Below are positions 23,773-34,707 of a DNA stretch of 51,881 nucleotides, in pieces; within the stretch, counting starts at the first letter, position 1, and each line of letters opens with the position of its first letter. The stretch is taken from the NCBI GenBank assembly GCA_920105805.1, contig CAKKTI010000115.1, positions 1 to 51,881 of the forward strand, in the 5' to 3' direction. This DNA comes from Condylostoma magnum. Its lineage: Eukaryota > Ciliophora > Heterotrichea > Heterotrichida > Condylostomatidae. The notes below the pieces were generated by a model, which ran no database searches, was not told the origin of the DNA, and saw only the letters and a list, made by a program, of their open reading frames with translations. The translations under genes were made by a program, and so were the position numbers.

Positions 23773-24024
23773 ATGGATAAAAGTAATTAGGAAGTTAGAA
23801 GATTTGGATGTTTGTTTTAAAGGAAGGAGAAATGTAATAGTTATACCTCAAAATTACTAACGATGCTAGAAAGTTTTACAAATCATAAAGCTCTGTAAAT
23901 ATGCAAGGAAAAGTTTATTGATGGGGAAGATTATTGCCAGTGTATAAAGGAAGCCAGTCCTAGAATATTTGACCAAATTAAAGACAAGTGTAATAATCAG
24001 TAAAAGTATAATGATTCTTTATAA
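23773..24024 (+). CDS. Small Cys-containing protein, about 83 aa
   Basis: Reads MDKSNQEVRRFGCLFQRKEK..., with Cys pairs CLFQRKEKC and CKEKFIDGEDYCQC and a last Cys in QIKDKC. The spacing is not the exact twin CX9C of mitochondrial CHCH proteins but recalls it. Upstream in the same frame, codons from about 23715 also look coding (AVCITFNDIDQISTENW) without an obvious ATG, so the true start may be earlier or across a short intron. The stop could be TAA at 24001, 24022 or 24055. No family assigned. Confidence 0.45.
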
Positions 24025-24224
24025 ATTTTACTAATTGATCATATAACAATTATTTAACTTTAAACACCAAATATACTATAATTCTGATGTAATACGTCAT
24101 CTATATTAAAAGGCATTTTAACTCAAATGATAAGTCTATTAATTCCTTGCTCCTTTTGTTATGATAATTAAACAAATTACATTCAATAACATTTAACTAG
24201 AAATTACCAGAGTAATAATATAAA

Positions 24225-25430
24225 ATGGATAATAATATACAATAAGCTATAGGTACAAATTATCAAATCATACAGAAACTAGGAAAAGGCACCTATGGTT
24301 CAGTATACCAGGCACATGACACAGTTACAGGTGAAATTGTAGCCCTCAAACAACTAAAAGCTATTCTAAGCGATAAGGTTATAGCAAAACATATTCTTCG
24401 GGAAATTAGTATTCTTAAAACCTGCAGCCATCCGAATATTATAAGAATTAATAAGTTAATAATTCCTAAGAACAAGGACGAGTTCAACTCATTATATTTA
24501 GTAATGAACTACGCTGATTCAGACCTAGTAAAAATTTTTAAATCTGATGTATACTTGCAGCATGATCAAATTCTTTATATAATGTACCAAATTGTATGTG
24601 GAATAAGATACATGCACTCGGCCAATATTTTGCACAGAGACCTAAAACCAGCGAATATACTGATAAACTCCAACTGTTCTGTAAAAATATGTGATTTCGG
24701 CTTATCAAGAAGTTATAGATCTTTAAATCCCATTTTCAACCATTAAAGCCAATCAACCGAAACCTAAATAGATTACAACAACTAGAACTTTGATAGTATT
24801 ACACGGTAATTAACGCGTCATGTGGTTACTAGGTGGTATAGGTCCCCAGAGGTGATACTATTAGAGAACGATTATGGCCCTTAAGTTGATATATGAAGTT
24901 TGGGATGTGTTTTTGGAGAGTTGTTAATGATGGCTAAAGATAACTACAGTGATTATATAGAAAGGGCTCCTTTATTCCCAGGAAGCTCTTGTTTTCCTTT
25001 ATCTCCGGACATAAATTCAAATCTAACCAGTACCGGATATCCTTGCAACCCTGGAGACTAGCTAAGCATGATTTTAGATATTTTAGGCACGCCTAGCGAA
25101 GAAGATACACTATTTGTATCAGACTAAAATGCTAGAAACTACTTAAAAAGTTTTCCTAGAAGGGAAAAATAAGACTGGTAGGAGTTATTCCCGGGATCCA
25201 GTCAGGAAGAGTTGGATATATTGGAAGGGCTGCTAAAGTTTAATCCAAGTAGAAGATTAACTTTAGACTAATTGATTAATCATCCTTATTTCGATAGGGT
25301 TAGAAATACTCAACTTGAAGTACTATCAAACTAATAAGCTAATTTTATTTTTGATCACTAATAAGAGCTCAGTGACTCTACATTAAGAGAACTTTTCAGA
25401 CAACTGGTAGCTGAATATGAGGAGTGATAG
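24225..25430 (+). CDS. MAP kinase with TRH in the activation loop (apicomplexan MAPK2-like)
   Basis: A 401-residue CMGC kinase: GKGTYGSVYQA, IVALKQLK, ILHRDLKPANILIN, ICDFGLSRSY, VVTRWYRSPEVIL, DIWSLGCVFGELL (W is TGA) and the MAPK insert LFPGSSCFPLSPD. In place of the MAPK TxY, the residues aligned just before VVTRWYR are TRH. Plasmodium MAPK2 has TSH at this site and the same CFPLSP insert, so this is probably a ciliate member of that alveolate-wide group. A His at this site cannot be the usual Tyr phosphorylation target, so regulation must differ from ERK. The activation loop is extended and Gln/Asn-rich. The end is GAG TGA TAG, read as Glu-Trp-stop; TGA could be the stop. Confidence 0.9.
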
Positions 25431-25493
25431 ATTTAAGTTTATAATTTATTTGTTTTCATATACTGAAACACTGTATAGAGTTTATTTATAAAT

Positions 25494-27011
25494 ATGATAT
25501 TGTTAGTTTTATTTTCTATACTAGTTGAAGCTTAATGCCCTGAAGTAGGATGTAAATAATTATAAAACAATTAATGCTATAAATCCAACGATGAGAAAAT
25601 AGCTATACAAGATTGCTAGGAAGGCTAGCAATGCAGTGTAAGTGGATTTTACAAGCATCAACATCATGACCTCGATGAGTCTGAAGGATTTTGCGAGGAT
25701 TTGTATAGCTTTATAGAGTTAAAGTACCCAGGAGAACTTTGCTAATCAAATTACGAGTGCTATTCTAGTGTATGCACCTTAGGTAAGTGTAAGGGATTAG
25801 AATCTGGAGAAAGTTGCTTTAACAGCAGAGACTGTGATGTTGGGTTAATTTGCTTAGAATCTAGAGATAGCGTCTGTACTGAATAAAAGGAAATTGGAAG
25901 CTCATGCAGCGCTTACAATGAATGCGTTAATAGTGGAATATGTTATGATGGTACATGTGTGCTATTATTTAGCATACCAAATGGCGCTTAATTGTCAAGA
26001 AATGGAAATAATTCTCTATAATGCGTTTCAGGCTATACATCCGACAGACGGCATTGTACTGAGGCTCCTAAAAGTAAGTTAAAACCAAATGAATAGTGCT
26101 TTAGGTCTTCAGATTGTTACGAGGATACAGAAACTGAAGAATTATACGGTCGTTGCAAATGTGGATTTAATGGAGATAAGAAATAGTTTTGCAAGGCTGT
26201 TGAAGGTGATAACGAGTTTGCTTTGTACAGATAAAGCTTTCTTGAGTTAGGCAAGATAAATCAAAATTGCCATCAAAATATTGCTTATAATTCAAGATGT
26301 CCTGATATTAAAGATACTTAATAAATGAAGGATTTTCTGAGGTCGTAATAGTTATTCTACTATAGACATTTACTGATTGATGCTGATGACTGTGCTATTA
26401 ATTTAATAAATCCCTTTTTAGGTGATTATGAATATTAGAAGTCAGATGATTCAAAGGATGATGATGATATTACAGATCTTATCATAATTATAGTTGGAAG
26501 TATTGTTGCATTCATTTTAATTGTGATAATAATTATTTGTTACTTTATTTAGCAGAAAAGAAGGATTTATTAATAGGTTTAATAACAAGATTAATAAGAT
26601 TTTGATCCAATATAGTTTGCTAATTCAAAATTAGTTAAAATTGTAGAAGAAGATTTTGAGAGTTAATTTTGTTTGGAAAAGGTTAAAATAGAAAATAATG
26701 GATTATTGTAAATCGGAATTCCCATTGGATTGTTAGTATATTACAATACTTATGATGTTACAGATAATAACAATTATTATTGGGCTTCAAGGGCACAACA
26801 ATATCAAGATGATATAGAAGAAGAAGAAAATCATGCAACTGATTCTGAGAAACATTTAAATGGTTTCGAAAATTAAAATATTAAAGGTTTATCATAGACT
26901 GCCTTATTATTAATTAAAATATTCTTATACATCTTTATAATCTGCATGATGATTTATTCATTCACATTAAAATGTTTAATTATAACTATCCTGTGATGAT
27001 TCCGAATATAA
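25494..27011 (+). CDS. Secreted-domain Cys-rich (Dickkopf/EB-like) single-pass membrane protein, 505 aa
   Basis: Signal peptide MILLVLFSILVEAQ, then an ectodomain with many Cys in short modules (GESCFNSRDCDVGLICLES, GSSCSAYNECVNSG and ICYDGTC), the spacing used by EB and Dickkopf-type modules. An acidic stretch (DDSKDDDDITD) precedes a clear membrane helix LIIIIVGSIVAFILIVIIII at about residue 325. The cytoplasmic tail is Gln-rich and then acidic. Near the end a second hydrophobic stretch (LLLIKIFLYIFIICMMIY) lies beyond a TAA at 26874, so that TAA is probably Gln and the stop is TAA at 27009; if 26874 is the stop the protein lacks this helix. The ligand is unknown. Confidence 0.7.
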
Positions 27012-27191
27012 AGTTTAAACATTATAAATACGGAGTAATTGCATCTTAATGTATAATGGAGTATTTCAGAATTAGATCTTACCCAATACAAATAACATCA
27101 CACTATTTATGTTGTACTTTGAAACAAAGGCTATTGAACCATTAATAAGATCTTCTACCATCATAATAGATTTACAAATAATTTAAGTATA

Positions 27192-27980
27192 TTATCTATT
27201 AACTACTGCTGATATTGGCTCAGATAAATTTGGACTTAGCTTTGCTCTCTCAGCTTAAGGTGTGTCATTAGTTAACTTCTCAACAAACATTTCCTTACAC
27301 TTATCTAACTGCTCTAAATCTAGATCTAGCTTGCAATACAAAAGATCCAATCATTAATTTCTGAAATTAACCTGCCCAAACTATTCAAGTGCTACTGCAA
27401 TAGTAACAATAGCAATAACTAAGGAGGGAAATCTTCCTAGAACCTAATCTGTATAGCACATATTGGCAAACTAATCACTCCTCTCAAAAATCCTCTCAAA
27501 ATTGTATTCAACTCCTGTTATATAAAGCAACTATCTTGACAACTCCGCTGAAGTAGGTCTATTAAGCATCCATTGTACTTTCTGCAAGGTATAAACTTCA
27601 GCTGTTTTTATATCATCTTCCTTATACAACTTCCCGCAATGATTAACTGCGACATCTAAACTGTACATATAGCTTTCATGGAATTTAGATGCAATCATTA
27701 AGCAAACTACACCTATCAACTAAAGCACAGGTTTTTTAGGTACTATTTTAGACAGAAAAGCATTCACAAGTTACACTGACAATTACGCCGTTTCTATGCC
27801 AGCTCCTAACTCACCAGCTAAATTAATCATTCAGTTTGTTAGCTTTTCCAACATCCAGGGCTATACTTCACTTCCTTCTAAAAAATCTCCTAATTAAGGA
27901 GTAGAACTGTCCTAATCCAGTAAGTACTGTAGAACCTCCACATTATAGTCTAGCACCAGTGTCTCTTTTCTAGAAAGCAT
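27192..27980 (-). CDS. Cyclin
   Basis: A 262-residue protein consisting mainly of a cyclin box: WMINLAGELGAGIETAQLSV, VNAFLSKIVPKKPVLQLIGV, VCLMIASKFHESYMYSLDVA and AEVYTLQKVQWMLNRPTSAE, followed by a second helical repeat with LGRFPSLVIAIVTIAVALE. The KFHE-type segment and the WMLNRPT ending of the first fold are typical of A/B/D-type cyclins. The N-terminus is too short to hold an obvious destruction box. It would bind and activate a CDK; subclass unresolved. Its start codon is separated from the divergent phosphatase start by 7 bp. The stop is TAA at 27192; TAA at 27183 is an alternative. Confidence 0.88.
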
Positions 27981-27987
27981 TAAATAA
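27981..27987. promoter_or_regulatory. 7-bp gap between divergent start codons
   Basis: The sequence CAT-TAAATAA-ATG places the cyclin ATG (minus) and the phosphatase ATG (plus) 7 bp apart. Both genes are well supported at their N-termini. Promoters and 5' leaders must therefore overlap the opposite coding region, or one of the true starts lies further inside. Confidence 0.6.
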
Positions 27988-28914
27988 ATGGGATTTGATA
28001 TTGACGCGTAAATAGAAAAGGCATAAAAGGGAGAGCTTTTGGACGAGGGAATCATAAAAATGATATGTTTATTGCTAAAAGAAGAGCTGATGAAGGAAAA
28101 CAACATTGTTAGCCTGGGTGCTCCAATAATAGTAGTAGGAGATGTGCATGGTTAATTTTTTGACTTAATGGAGATTTTCAGAATAGGCGGGCATCCCCCA
28201 ATGGTAAATTATCTGTTTTTGGGAGATTACGTCGACCGGGGGGCTTGCTCCGTAGAAACCATTACTTATCTCTCCTTACTTAAACTAAAGTATCCGAGAC
28301 AAATGGCTTTACTACGAGGGAATCATGAGTCCCGGAGTATTACATAAGTGTATGGCTTTTTCTTAGAATGTTAGAGGAAATTCGGGCATTCTTCCGTTTG
28401 ACAGTACTTTACTGATATGTTTGATTTTTTACCACTTGGGGCTGTTATTAATAACAGGTATTTTTGTGTACATGGAGGACTTAGCCCCTCTGTTGCCCTT
28501 TTTGAAGATGTGTGTAGTCTGAACAGAGTACAAGAAATCCCGCATGAAGGAGGATTCACTGATTTAATGTGATCTGATCCTGATTAGGATAATTTAGGCT
28601 TTACTAGTTCTTCTAGAGGAGCTGGGTATATGTTTGGGAGAGATGTTGTGGAAAGGTTTTTGTATAATAATCAATTAGAACACATTATAAGAGCACATTA
28701 GTTGTGTCATGAAGGGTATATGGTGTTGTTTGACGATAGATTCAGTACTGTGTGAAGTGCTCCTAATTACTGCTAACGCTTTGCGAATCAAGCCAGTATT
28801 TTAATGGTTGATGAGTGGCTGAATAGGGAGTTTGTCACTTTTAGCGAGTCTCCTGAGAACAGGAATACAGAAGATGGAAAGTTCGATCCACAGCCTGATA
28901 ATTTTTTGGTGTAA
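27988..28914 (+). CDS. PP2A-family Ser/Thr phosphatase catalytic subunit (PP4/PP6-like)
   Basis: A 308-residue protein of exactly PP2A-class length. All metal and catalytic motifs are present: [28 protein letters not shown]-equivalent [16 protein letters not shown] and [24 protein letters not shown] and the ITQVYGF block are closer to PP4/PP6 than to PP2A itself. Three conserved Trp are TGA (28570 in LMWSDPD, 28753 in TVWSAPN and one in SSVWQYF). The C-terminus is PDNFLV, one residue longer than the canonical ...YFL methylation tail, so carboxymethylation at Leu is not expected in the standard way. The TAA stop at 28912 is placed by family length and proves that TAA both stops and encodes Gln within this one gene. 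Confidence 0.95.
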
Positions 28915-29060
28915 AATCGTATTATTTTGTGTTATTAAATGGGTTAATATTTATATGTTGTTTATTTAATTATGAAGAGAGCATGTAAGTTTAAGTTATA
29001 ACAATATGTGTTAGTACAATCAATCAATTATATGTATTTAATCTTAATTTAAAACTATTT
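28915..29060. other. Convergent intergenic spacer
   Basis: About 145 bp of AT-rich DNA between two converging gene ends. No structure recognised. Confidence 0.4.
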
Positions 29061-31019
29061 TTAATAAGGAATAATTACTGAAGTAACCTCTTTTGATAGC
29101 TCTGTTAAGTAATCATAGACTAATTCCCATGGATCAATAACTGTCTGATTTTCATTTTCAATTCGTTTTCTCTATCCTAGCATTCCAATAAAATCTTATC
29201 CATAAATAAATCCAGCCTTTTTAAATAGTATATCTTTTATTGCATTACCAGCTTATTAGTTTAAAGTTGTTTAATCAAAATAATCATTTCATATATAGCT
29301 GGAAATACACTAACTTATGAAGTAAGAGTAATAACAACTTCCATATCCAGCCAAATGATAGAAGTTGTTGAATCATTGATCTTATTTAGAAAACTTGAAA
29401 TTTTATATTAAAACATCCTACGCTTCCTTTAATGTAGTATTATTATGAATCAATATGTCAAATCATGACTTTTACAATACTTCGACTAAAATTAATCCAG
29501 GAAACAATTAATTTGTCTATTTTAAGCTGTTAAATAAATTTTCTGGCATAACTTGACTACTTCTCTTATGATTTGCTCATTATTAAACAAACTTATAATC
29601 TGTAATGAAATGTTCGAATAGATGAGAAGGTATCTCAGCTAAATCTAATGGAACTCTAGTTCCAGAAAACATTTAATAATCACTGGTACCAAGAATCGAG
29701 TGAATTGAATGGCCAAGTTCATGGTAAAAATCAATTAGTTATTACCAACTAATACCACTGTTTATTATCTAGTCATCATTTATATCAAAATTACAACATA
29801 AAATACTTACAGGAATTTGCTGATCTTCACTTTAAAACTGTTTCTTAGGGCAAATGATATTCAGCTTAAATGCGGTTTAGTCAAGTTTATCGTTTCTTTT
29901 AAATAAATCTAAAAATAAAGTTCCAATATGATTTTCTAAGGAATCGGTTAATACTAGTTTATATAAATTCTTACATCAGCTTTCTTCTGGATTTGCCTTA
30001 TTAAATTATGCTTTTATTCCAAATAATTGTTATAGTAGAATAGTTACTCCCTCAATAACATTGTTAATTGTAAAGAAATTTACTTCATTAAAATAATCTT
30101 AGTATTTCGGGAAATTAATTAACCTTCTTTCTCTCATGATTTTGTTAGCATAAAACTAAATATCATAATTAAGCAGATTTACAGGTTTATTCCTATCTTC
30201 TTACTCAGTTCTTTATTTACATTCAAGTAGAATTTAGTATTCATTATCTAATTTTGGTTAAAGAAGTGATTTGCTTTTGTCGAAATTTTATAAAATCTAA
30301 TTTGATGTTTGTTAGAAATATTAGTAATCTAGTACATAATCAGAGTATGATTTATAATCGAGAGCATTCGCAAACTATTTTCTACTACTAAGCAAGCTAA
30401 CTAAAACTTAATTGTTTTATTCATTTTGATTATTCAAAGCTTAAAAACACTGAAATCTTAATTAAGGGTTTTCTGCGTAGGAAAAAGTTTAATAGATTTC
30501 TTATTCATTGAATTCCTTGTCTCCTATTTGTATCTTAGAATTTCGTATATTATGTTAGAATTGTTAGGACATAAAATCCATTTGTAGTTTTAGATTTTGG
30601 ATATTTTCTTAGTCTTCTACTAAAATACCTTCATATTCTAGGCTTTTAATGAATTTTTCAACATAATTCCTTTATATATACGTTAATTACTAAAATTCTT
30701 AACTCTTCTGTATATTTTGTAGCTCATGTATAAACTATTTATCTGAATTAAGCTAGGCGAATAATTACGATAAATCTGCCAATAACTAGTCATTTTAAGT
30801 CCTTCAGATTTAATTATCAACCAAAAGATTGATAGCAATATTAAGATCTCCCTATATTGTAATCTGATTGCTTATTTCGTCAATAATATCTATTTTTTAC
30901 TCAATATTTGTTTACTTTGGCAATTATTATCTTAATCTATTAATTGTACTTGAGGCTTAAGCAAAGAGTTACTGTAAATCCTATGCTTTGAATAATTTTT
31001 AGACTCCAAATCTTGCCAT
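29061..31019 (-). CDS. MIPEP: M3 family metallopeptidase, mitochondrial intermediate peptidase-like
   Basis: A 652-residue thimet-fold zinc peptidase. The active site reads DFYHELGHSIHSILG (HExxH with the family's downstream Glu in DLAEIPSHLFEHF) followed by SGTRVPLDLAEIP, the arrangement typical of MIP/Oct1, which removes octapeptides from imported precursors in the mitochondrial matrix. The substrate-side block HLAGYGSCYYSYFISQ with GYGSxYYSY is also present (residue about 575). The N-terminus (MARFGVQKLFKAQDLQQLF) is basic and amphipathic, suiting a presequence. Very Gln-rich through TAA/TAG codons. Ends IIPY-TAA. Both the length and the HExxH context fit; an oligopeptidase of the same family elsewhere in the cell is the alternative. 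Confidence 0.9.
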
Positions 31020-31248
31020 TGTTCTTTTTTACGTCAAATATGAAGTTAACAAAGTAAAAATAATACTAAATAATTAATGATGAGAATATACTTAGAGAGA
31101 GTCCGATGCATAGTGAAAGAGCTATTTTGTAATTTAAGTTGTAAGAAGTTTAGCGCTTTTCATCACGTAGATTGTTAATTTTAAAGAGATGCTATTACTT
31201 TATCCTGTAGCACTTCTGTATCTGGGTTTGGTAGAAATGAATTTTATT

Positions 31249-31992
31249 TTAAATATCAGTGTAATCTAAGTTAATTGGAGTTGATTACTAGGAAAATAGA
31301 TTAGATTTTATAGGAGTAGTAAAGTTAGAGATAGGAGATTATATTTTATTTGTCTTATATAGTAAATTTTGAAATTAATCTATTTCATCAGTTATTTGTT
31401 GCATCTTTACTTATTATTACTAGGCTTCTTTTTATGTTTTTTATTATAAATTCACAATTTCCTTTTGTAGATCTTAGTAATCAAATTAAGTTTAACCCCT
31501 TGCATTCTCTTAATCTAACTGTGTTTAAGATTCTAATTATTTTCTAAGTTTTTCAAGCTAAATTTACTTTTCTTGTAAAATTTTATACTAGCCTTAATAA
31601 CCTTCCTGTATATTTTGTAATTTTGTTGAGCTCAGACCTATTAAATCTTCATATTCCTTTTGCTAAAGTACTTTAATGTTTTCATCAAGCTATTCTAATT
31701 GGGCCTTTAACTTGCTTTATTGTTTTATAAGGCTGTTATGATACTTTATATCACTCTAATAGGCTATTTCAATATCATGATGATCCTTTTCATTACTAGA
31801 CTAGTTAAATAAAGTTTGATTTAAAAGTTTATTTTATTCTTAAAGTTGTTTACCTAAAGCTTCACTTTACTTTTAGATATTAGATAATTTTTCTTAAAGT
31901 ATTTGACAGTTTGCAAGCTCTATTAATCCTTATAATTTTGTTATATCCTATTTCAACTCTTATGATTTGATATTTAACTCCTAAAAATCCAT
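31249..31992 (-). CDS. Coiled-coil protein, 247 aa
   Basis: Starts MDFQELNIKSQELKQDITKL and continues as an almost unbroken coiled coil with heptad spacing (LGKQLQEQNKLLNQTLF, LKAQLEQLDENIKVLQQKE, LEKLRKQLESQTQLDQE) to about residue 205. It ends with a Ser/Thr/Pro tail (NFTTPIKSNLFSQQSTPIN) before TAA at 31249. The TP motifs in the tail resemble proline-directed kinase sites. No family recognised; a structural or ciliary component is plausible. An opposing plus-strand reading at 31077-31350 was rejected in its favour. Confidence 0.6.
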
Positions 31993-32211
31993 TATTATTA
32001 AAATGTTTGTAAATATCTACTATAAGAAAGTGGTACATAGTAAGTAAGTATAGGTTCATATCTCTATGCATATGTAGTGTTGGAGAGATATTGCCAACCT
32101 AACTAGTTATTATCATCTACACTAATTCTAATAGTTAAATGCTGTTTACATGGCAATAGCTATAAATACTTTTAATAGCCTCTATTTACACATCTTATAT
32201 AACAATTAAGA

Positions 32212-33726
32212 ATGGATCATCATTACTATATATACCAACTCTTCATCAGTTGTTAGAATTTATCAAATCCAAACAATCAACACTAGCTGAATACTTGGGT
32301 AAAAGTGTTATAACAAAATGACCAAAACCCTAACTGATAATTAATAGGTCAAACAGAAATCATCTAAAATAACAGTAATCCGGTATTTTACAAAACAATT
32401 GAAATAAACTACGACTATTCTCAAAACTAGCAATTAAAATTTGAGGTATTAAGTTCAAGATAGATTTCTTATGAGACGCAAGACTAAAAATCTATAGGAA
32501 CATCATAATGCAACTTAATTGATATTTTATCATAAGATGACTGGACTTATCAGTAAAATATACGCCAAGGAGGTAAAATAATATACAAACTAGAGCGTGT
32601 TGATAATAGTTGCCTTGTACATCTTACTATAAAGGGTAAAAATTTTCCTATTTCCAGTTTTATTTTACGAACTCAGTACTACTTTGTACTTTCCCGTAAA
32701 ATTAGCTAGAATAACTATTAAAAGGTTTACTAATCCCAGAAGATGGTCGGAGGTTAAAACATAAAATGATCTCAATGCCAAATAAGTTATTAAAATCTAT
32801 GCAATTCTAACTAAGATTAACCAATTAAAATAGAAGTTTTTAGCCAAGCATGCAATAAGATCAGATGCCAATTAAGATAAATAATACGAATAAAAGATCT
32901 AATAACAAGCAATAGAGTTATTTTATCTTAAAATCAATAAAGCTATCTAATTGTCAAGGAAATATAATTAAATTAAGAGCTATCTTTATTAGATTACATG
33001 AAACAAGGATTAAAAATAAAGCCAATAATAGCAATTGATTACACAGTTAGGAATTAACAATTACATGATCTAAGAAATATATAGAACAATAATTATGTAA
33101 AGTGTATGAATGAAATAGGAAAAATATTAGAATCTTATGCTTAAAATGAGAAAATACCAGTCTTTGGATTTGGAGCCAAACTTTAAAAGGGAAATTCCAC
33201 TTCTCATTGCTTTCCTCTTGATTAAAAAGCAAAGAATAACATAGGAATAGAAGGAGTTATTAAATCCTATCAAAACTCTTTTAAGTCAGTATAAATGGGT
33301 GAGTCTACTCATCTTGGCGAGGTTATATAAATGTCATTACAAACTGCATATTAAAACAATGAGATAAATCAGTACTCTTATACTGTTTTAGTAATTCTAA
33401 CAGATGCAGAGTGGATTAACTATAACTAAGTCAAGGATTTGATAGTAAAAGGTACTGAGCTACCTTTATCCATATTCTTCGTAGAAGTTAGGAAAAATTT
33501 GGCTTATTGGAATTTAGATTAAATGTAATAGCAAAGTCTCTAATCTGATGAGATTATTAGGGAAAATATAAAGTATAAAAGATTCGAGGATTTGTTTTAA
33601 AATGGTGATCAGTTCTTACCAAACGCACTTGATTGACTTCCTCAGCAAATAATCAGCTATTACTAACATTAACAGACCAATCTGAATAATTTAAAGCTTA
33701 CAAATATTGATCTATTCAAGACTTAA
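32212..33726 (+). CDS. Copine (two C2 domains plus vWA/copine domain)
   Basis: Copines are calcium-dependent phospholipid-binding proteins. The N-terminal 260 residues form two C2-like domains (YQLFISCQNLSNPNNQHQLN, NTWVKVLQQ, SNPVFYKTIEI; then LVHLTIKGKNFPISS). From about residue 262 the copine vWA domain is clear: KPIIAIDYTVRNQQLHD, IPVFGFGAKLQ, HCFPLDQ, GVIKSYQNSFKSVQMGESTH, YTVLVILTDAEW, LPLSIFFVEVRK and DQFLPNALDWLPQQI, with the last W as TGA. The MIDAS DxTxS reads DYTVR, so its last metal ligand is lost. Gln-rich inserts come from TAA/TAG codons. The C-terminal limit is uncertain: TAA at 33664, 33670, 33724 and later are candidates. Confidence 0.9.
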
Positions 33727-34707
33727 TTGCTTAGCTAATTTTCATTATAATTATTGGGTAGTATAAATTGTTTAATTAAAGTATTGTATTCGTTATTTAA
33801 TTAAGCCAATATTACAAGAGATTGTCTAGCTAATTACATAAAGTATCTTAATTTATTATTAAATCGCATTTTTACTATTCATTATACGTGTGTCTAGATT
33901 AAACATAAGTTGTTTTATTGCCTAATAGAACTTTAACTGATTAATTTTATCTTAATTGATTAGTATGTATCTTTTGTTATCACTAATTCATTTATATTAT
34001 CAGTAATAACTATATAATAATAATTAAAAGCTGTTAATATCAAATAATAAAGCCTTTTCTCAATATATGCAATAATGGAGTATTGCAACCTGCGGAATCT
34101 ATTACTGATGAAGTGTAAAAGCATCATCAAATAAATTAGTATATTATACCAGTCCTAAAAGCATTATAAATGCTTAATAACTACTAATTTCATAAACGCT
34201 AGATATGATTGCTATATTACATTTCAGTAAGACTTAAGCTTATAGTATTTTAACTAATATTCCCTATGCAATACCATTAAAATAATAGTTTAAACATACA
34301 AGTACTGTATATCAATCTTAGCCCAATTATACATCAAGCCTTTTAACTGTGAATTAAAAGTATATAAAGTGCTTAATGATAAAATAATTGTGAATCCTTT
34401 TATAAACTTAATTTACATATAATTAAGCATTCTTCATTATAATCACAATTGTCATCTATCTTCTTCATCAAATTTTAGCACCCAAAATTTATTAGAAATT
34501 TGACTTAATATACACTAAATGATCTATTTACCCATGCAAACTCTCATCACATAGCATTTCTTTTAAAATTGTTATTTAATTTCCATTTTACTTAAAATTA
34601 TATGTGGATTAGCTTATCTTTTATTGAGCCTATAAACAAACAATAAGCTATTTTTCCAATACTTTGTAACTAGATAATGCTTCTACCATTTAAGTAATAA
34701 TAATAAA
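33727..34707 (+). other. AT-rich interval with a possible ORF from 34075
   Basis: The copine frame stays readable for another 200 bp (CLIKVLYSLFNQANITRD) and may be its real C-terminus. From ATG 34075 another frame gives about 120 residues with several Cys (MEYCNLRNLLLMKCKSII..., SLCNTIKIIVQTYKYCIS) but matches nothing. Given the AT content and a code without firm stops, both could be chance. The right end must contain the PDE promoter. Confidence 0.3.

Noticed and set aside
31077-31350. Plus-strand ORF starting MMRIYLERVRC
   Set aside because: The minus-strand coiled-coil protein continues through 31350-31249 with a coherent Ser/Thr/Pro tail, so most of the plus ORF is its shadow.
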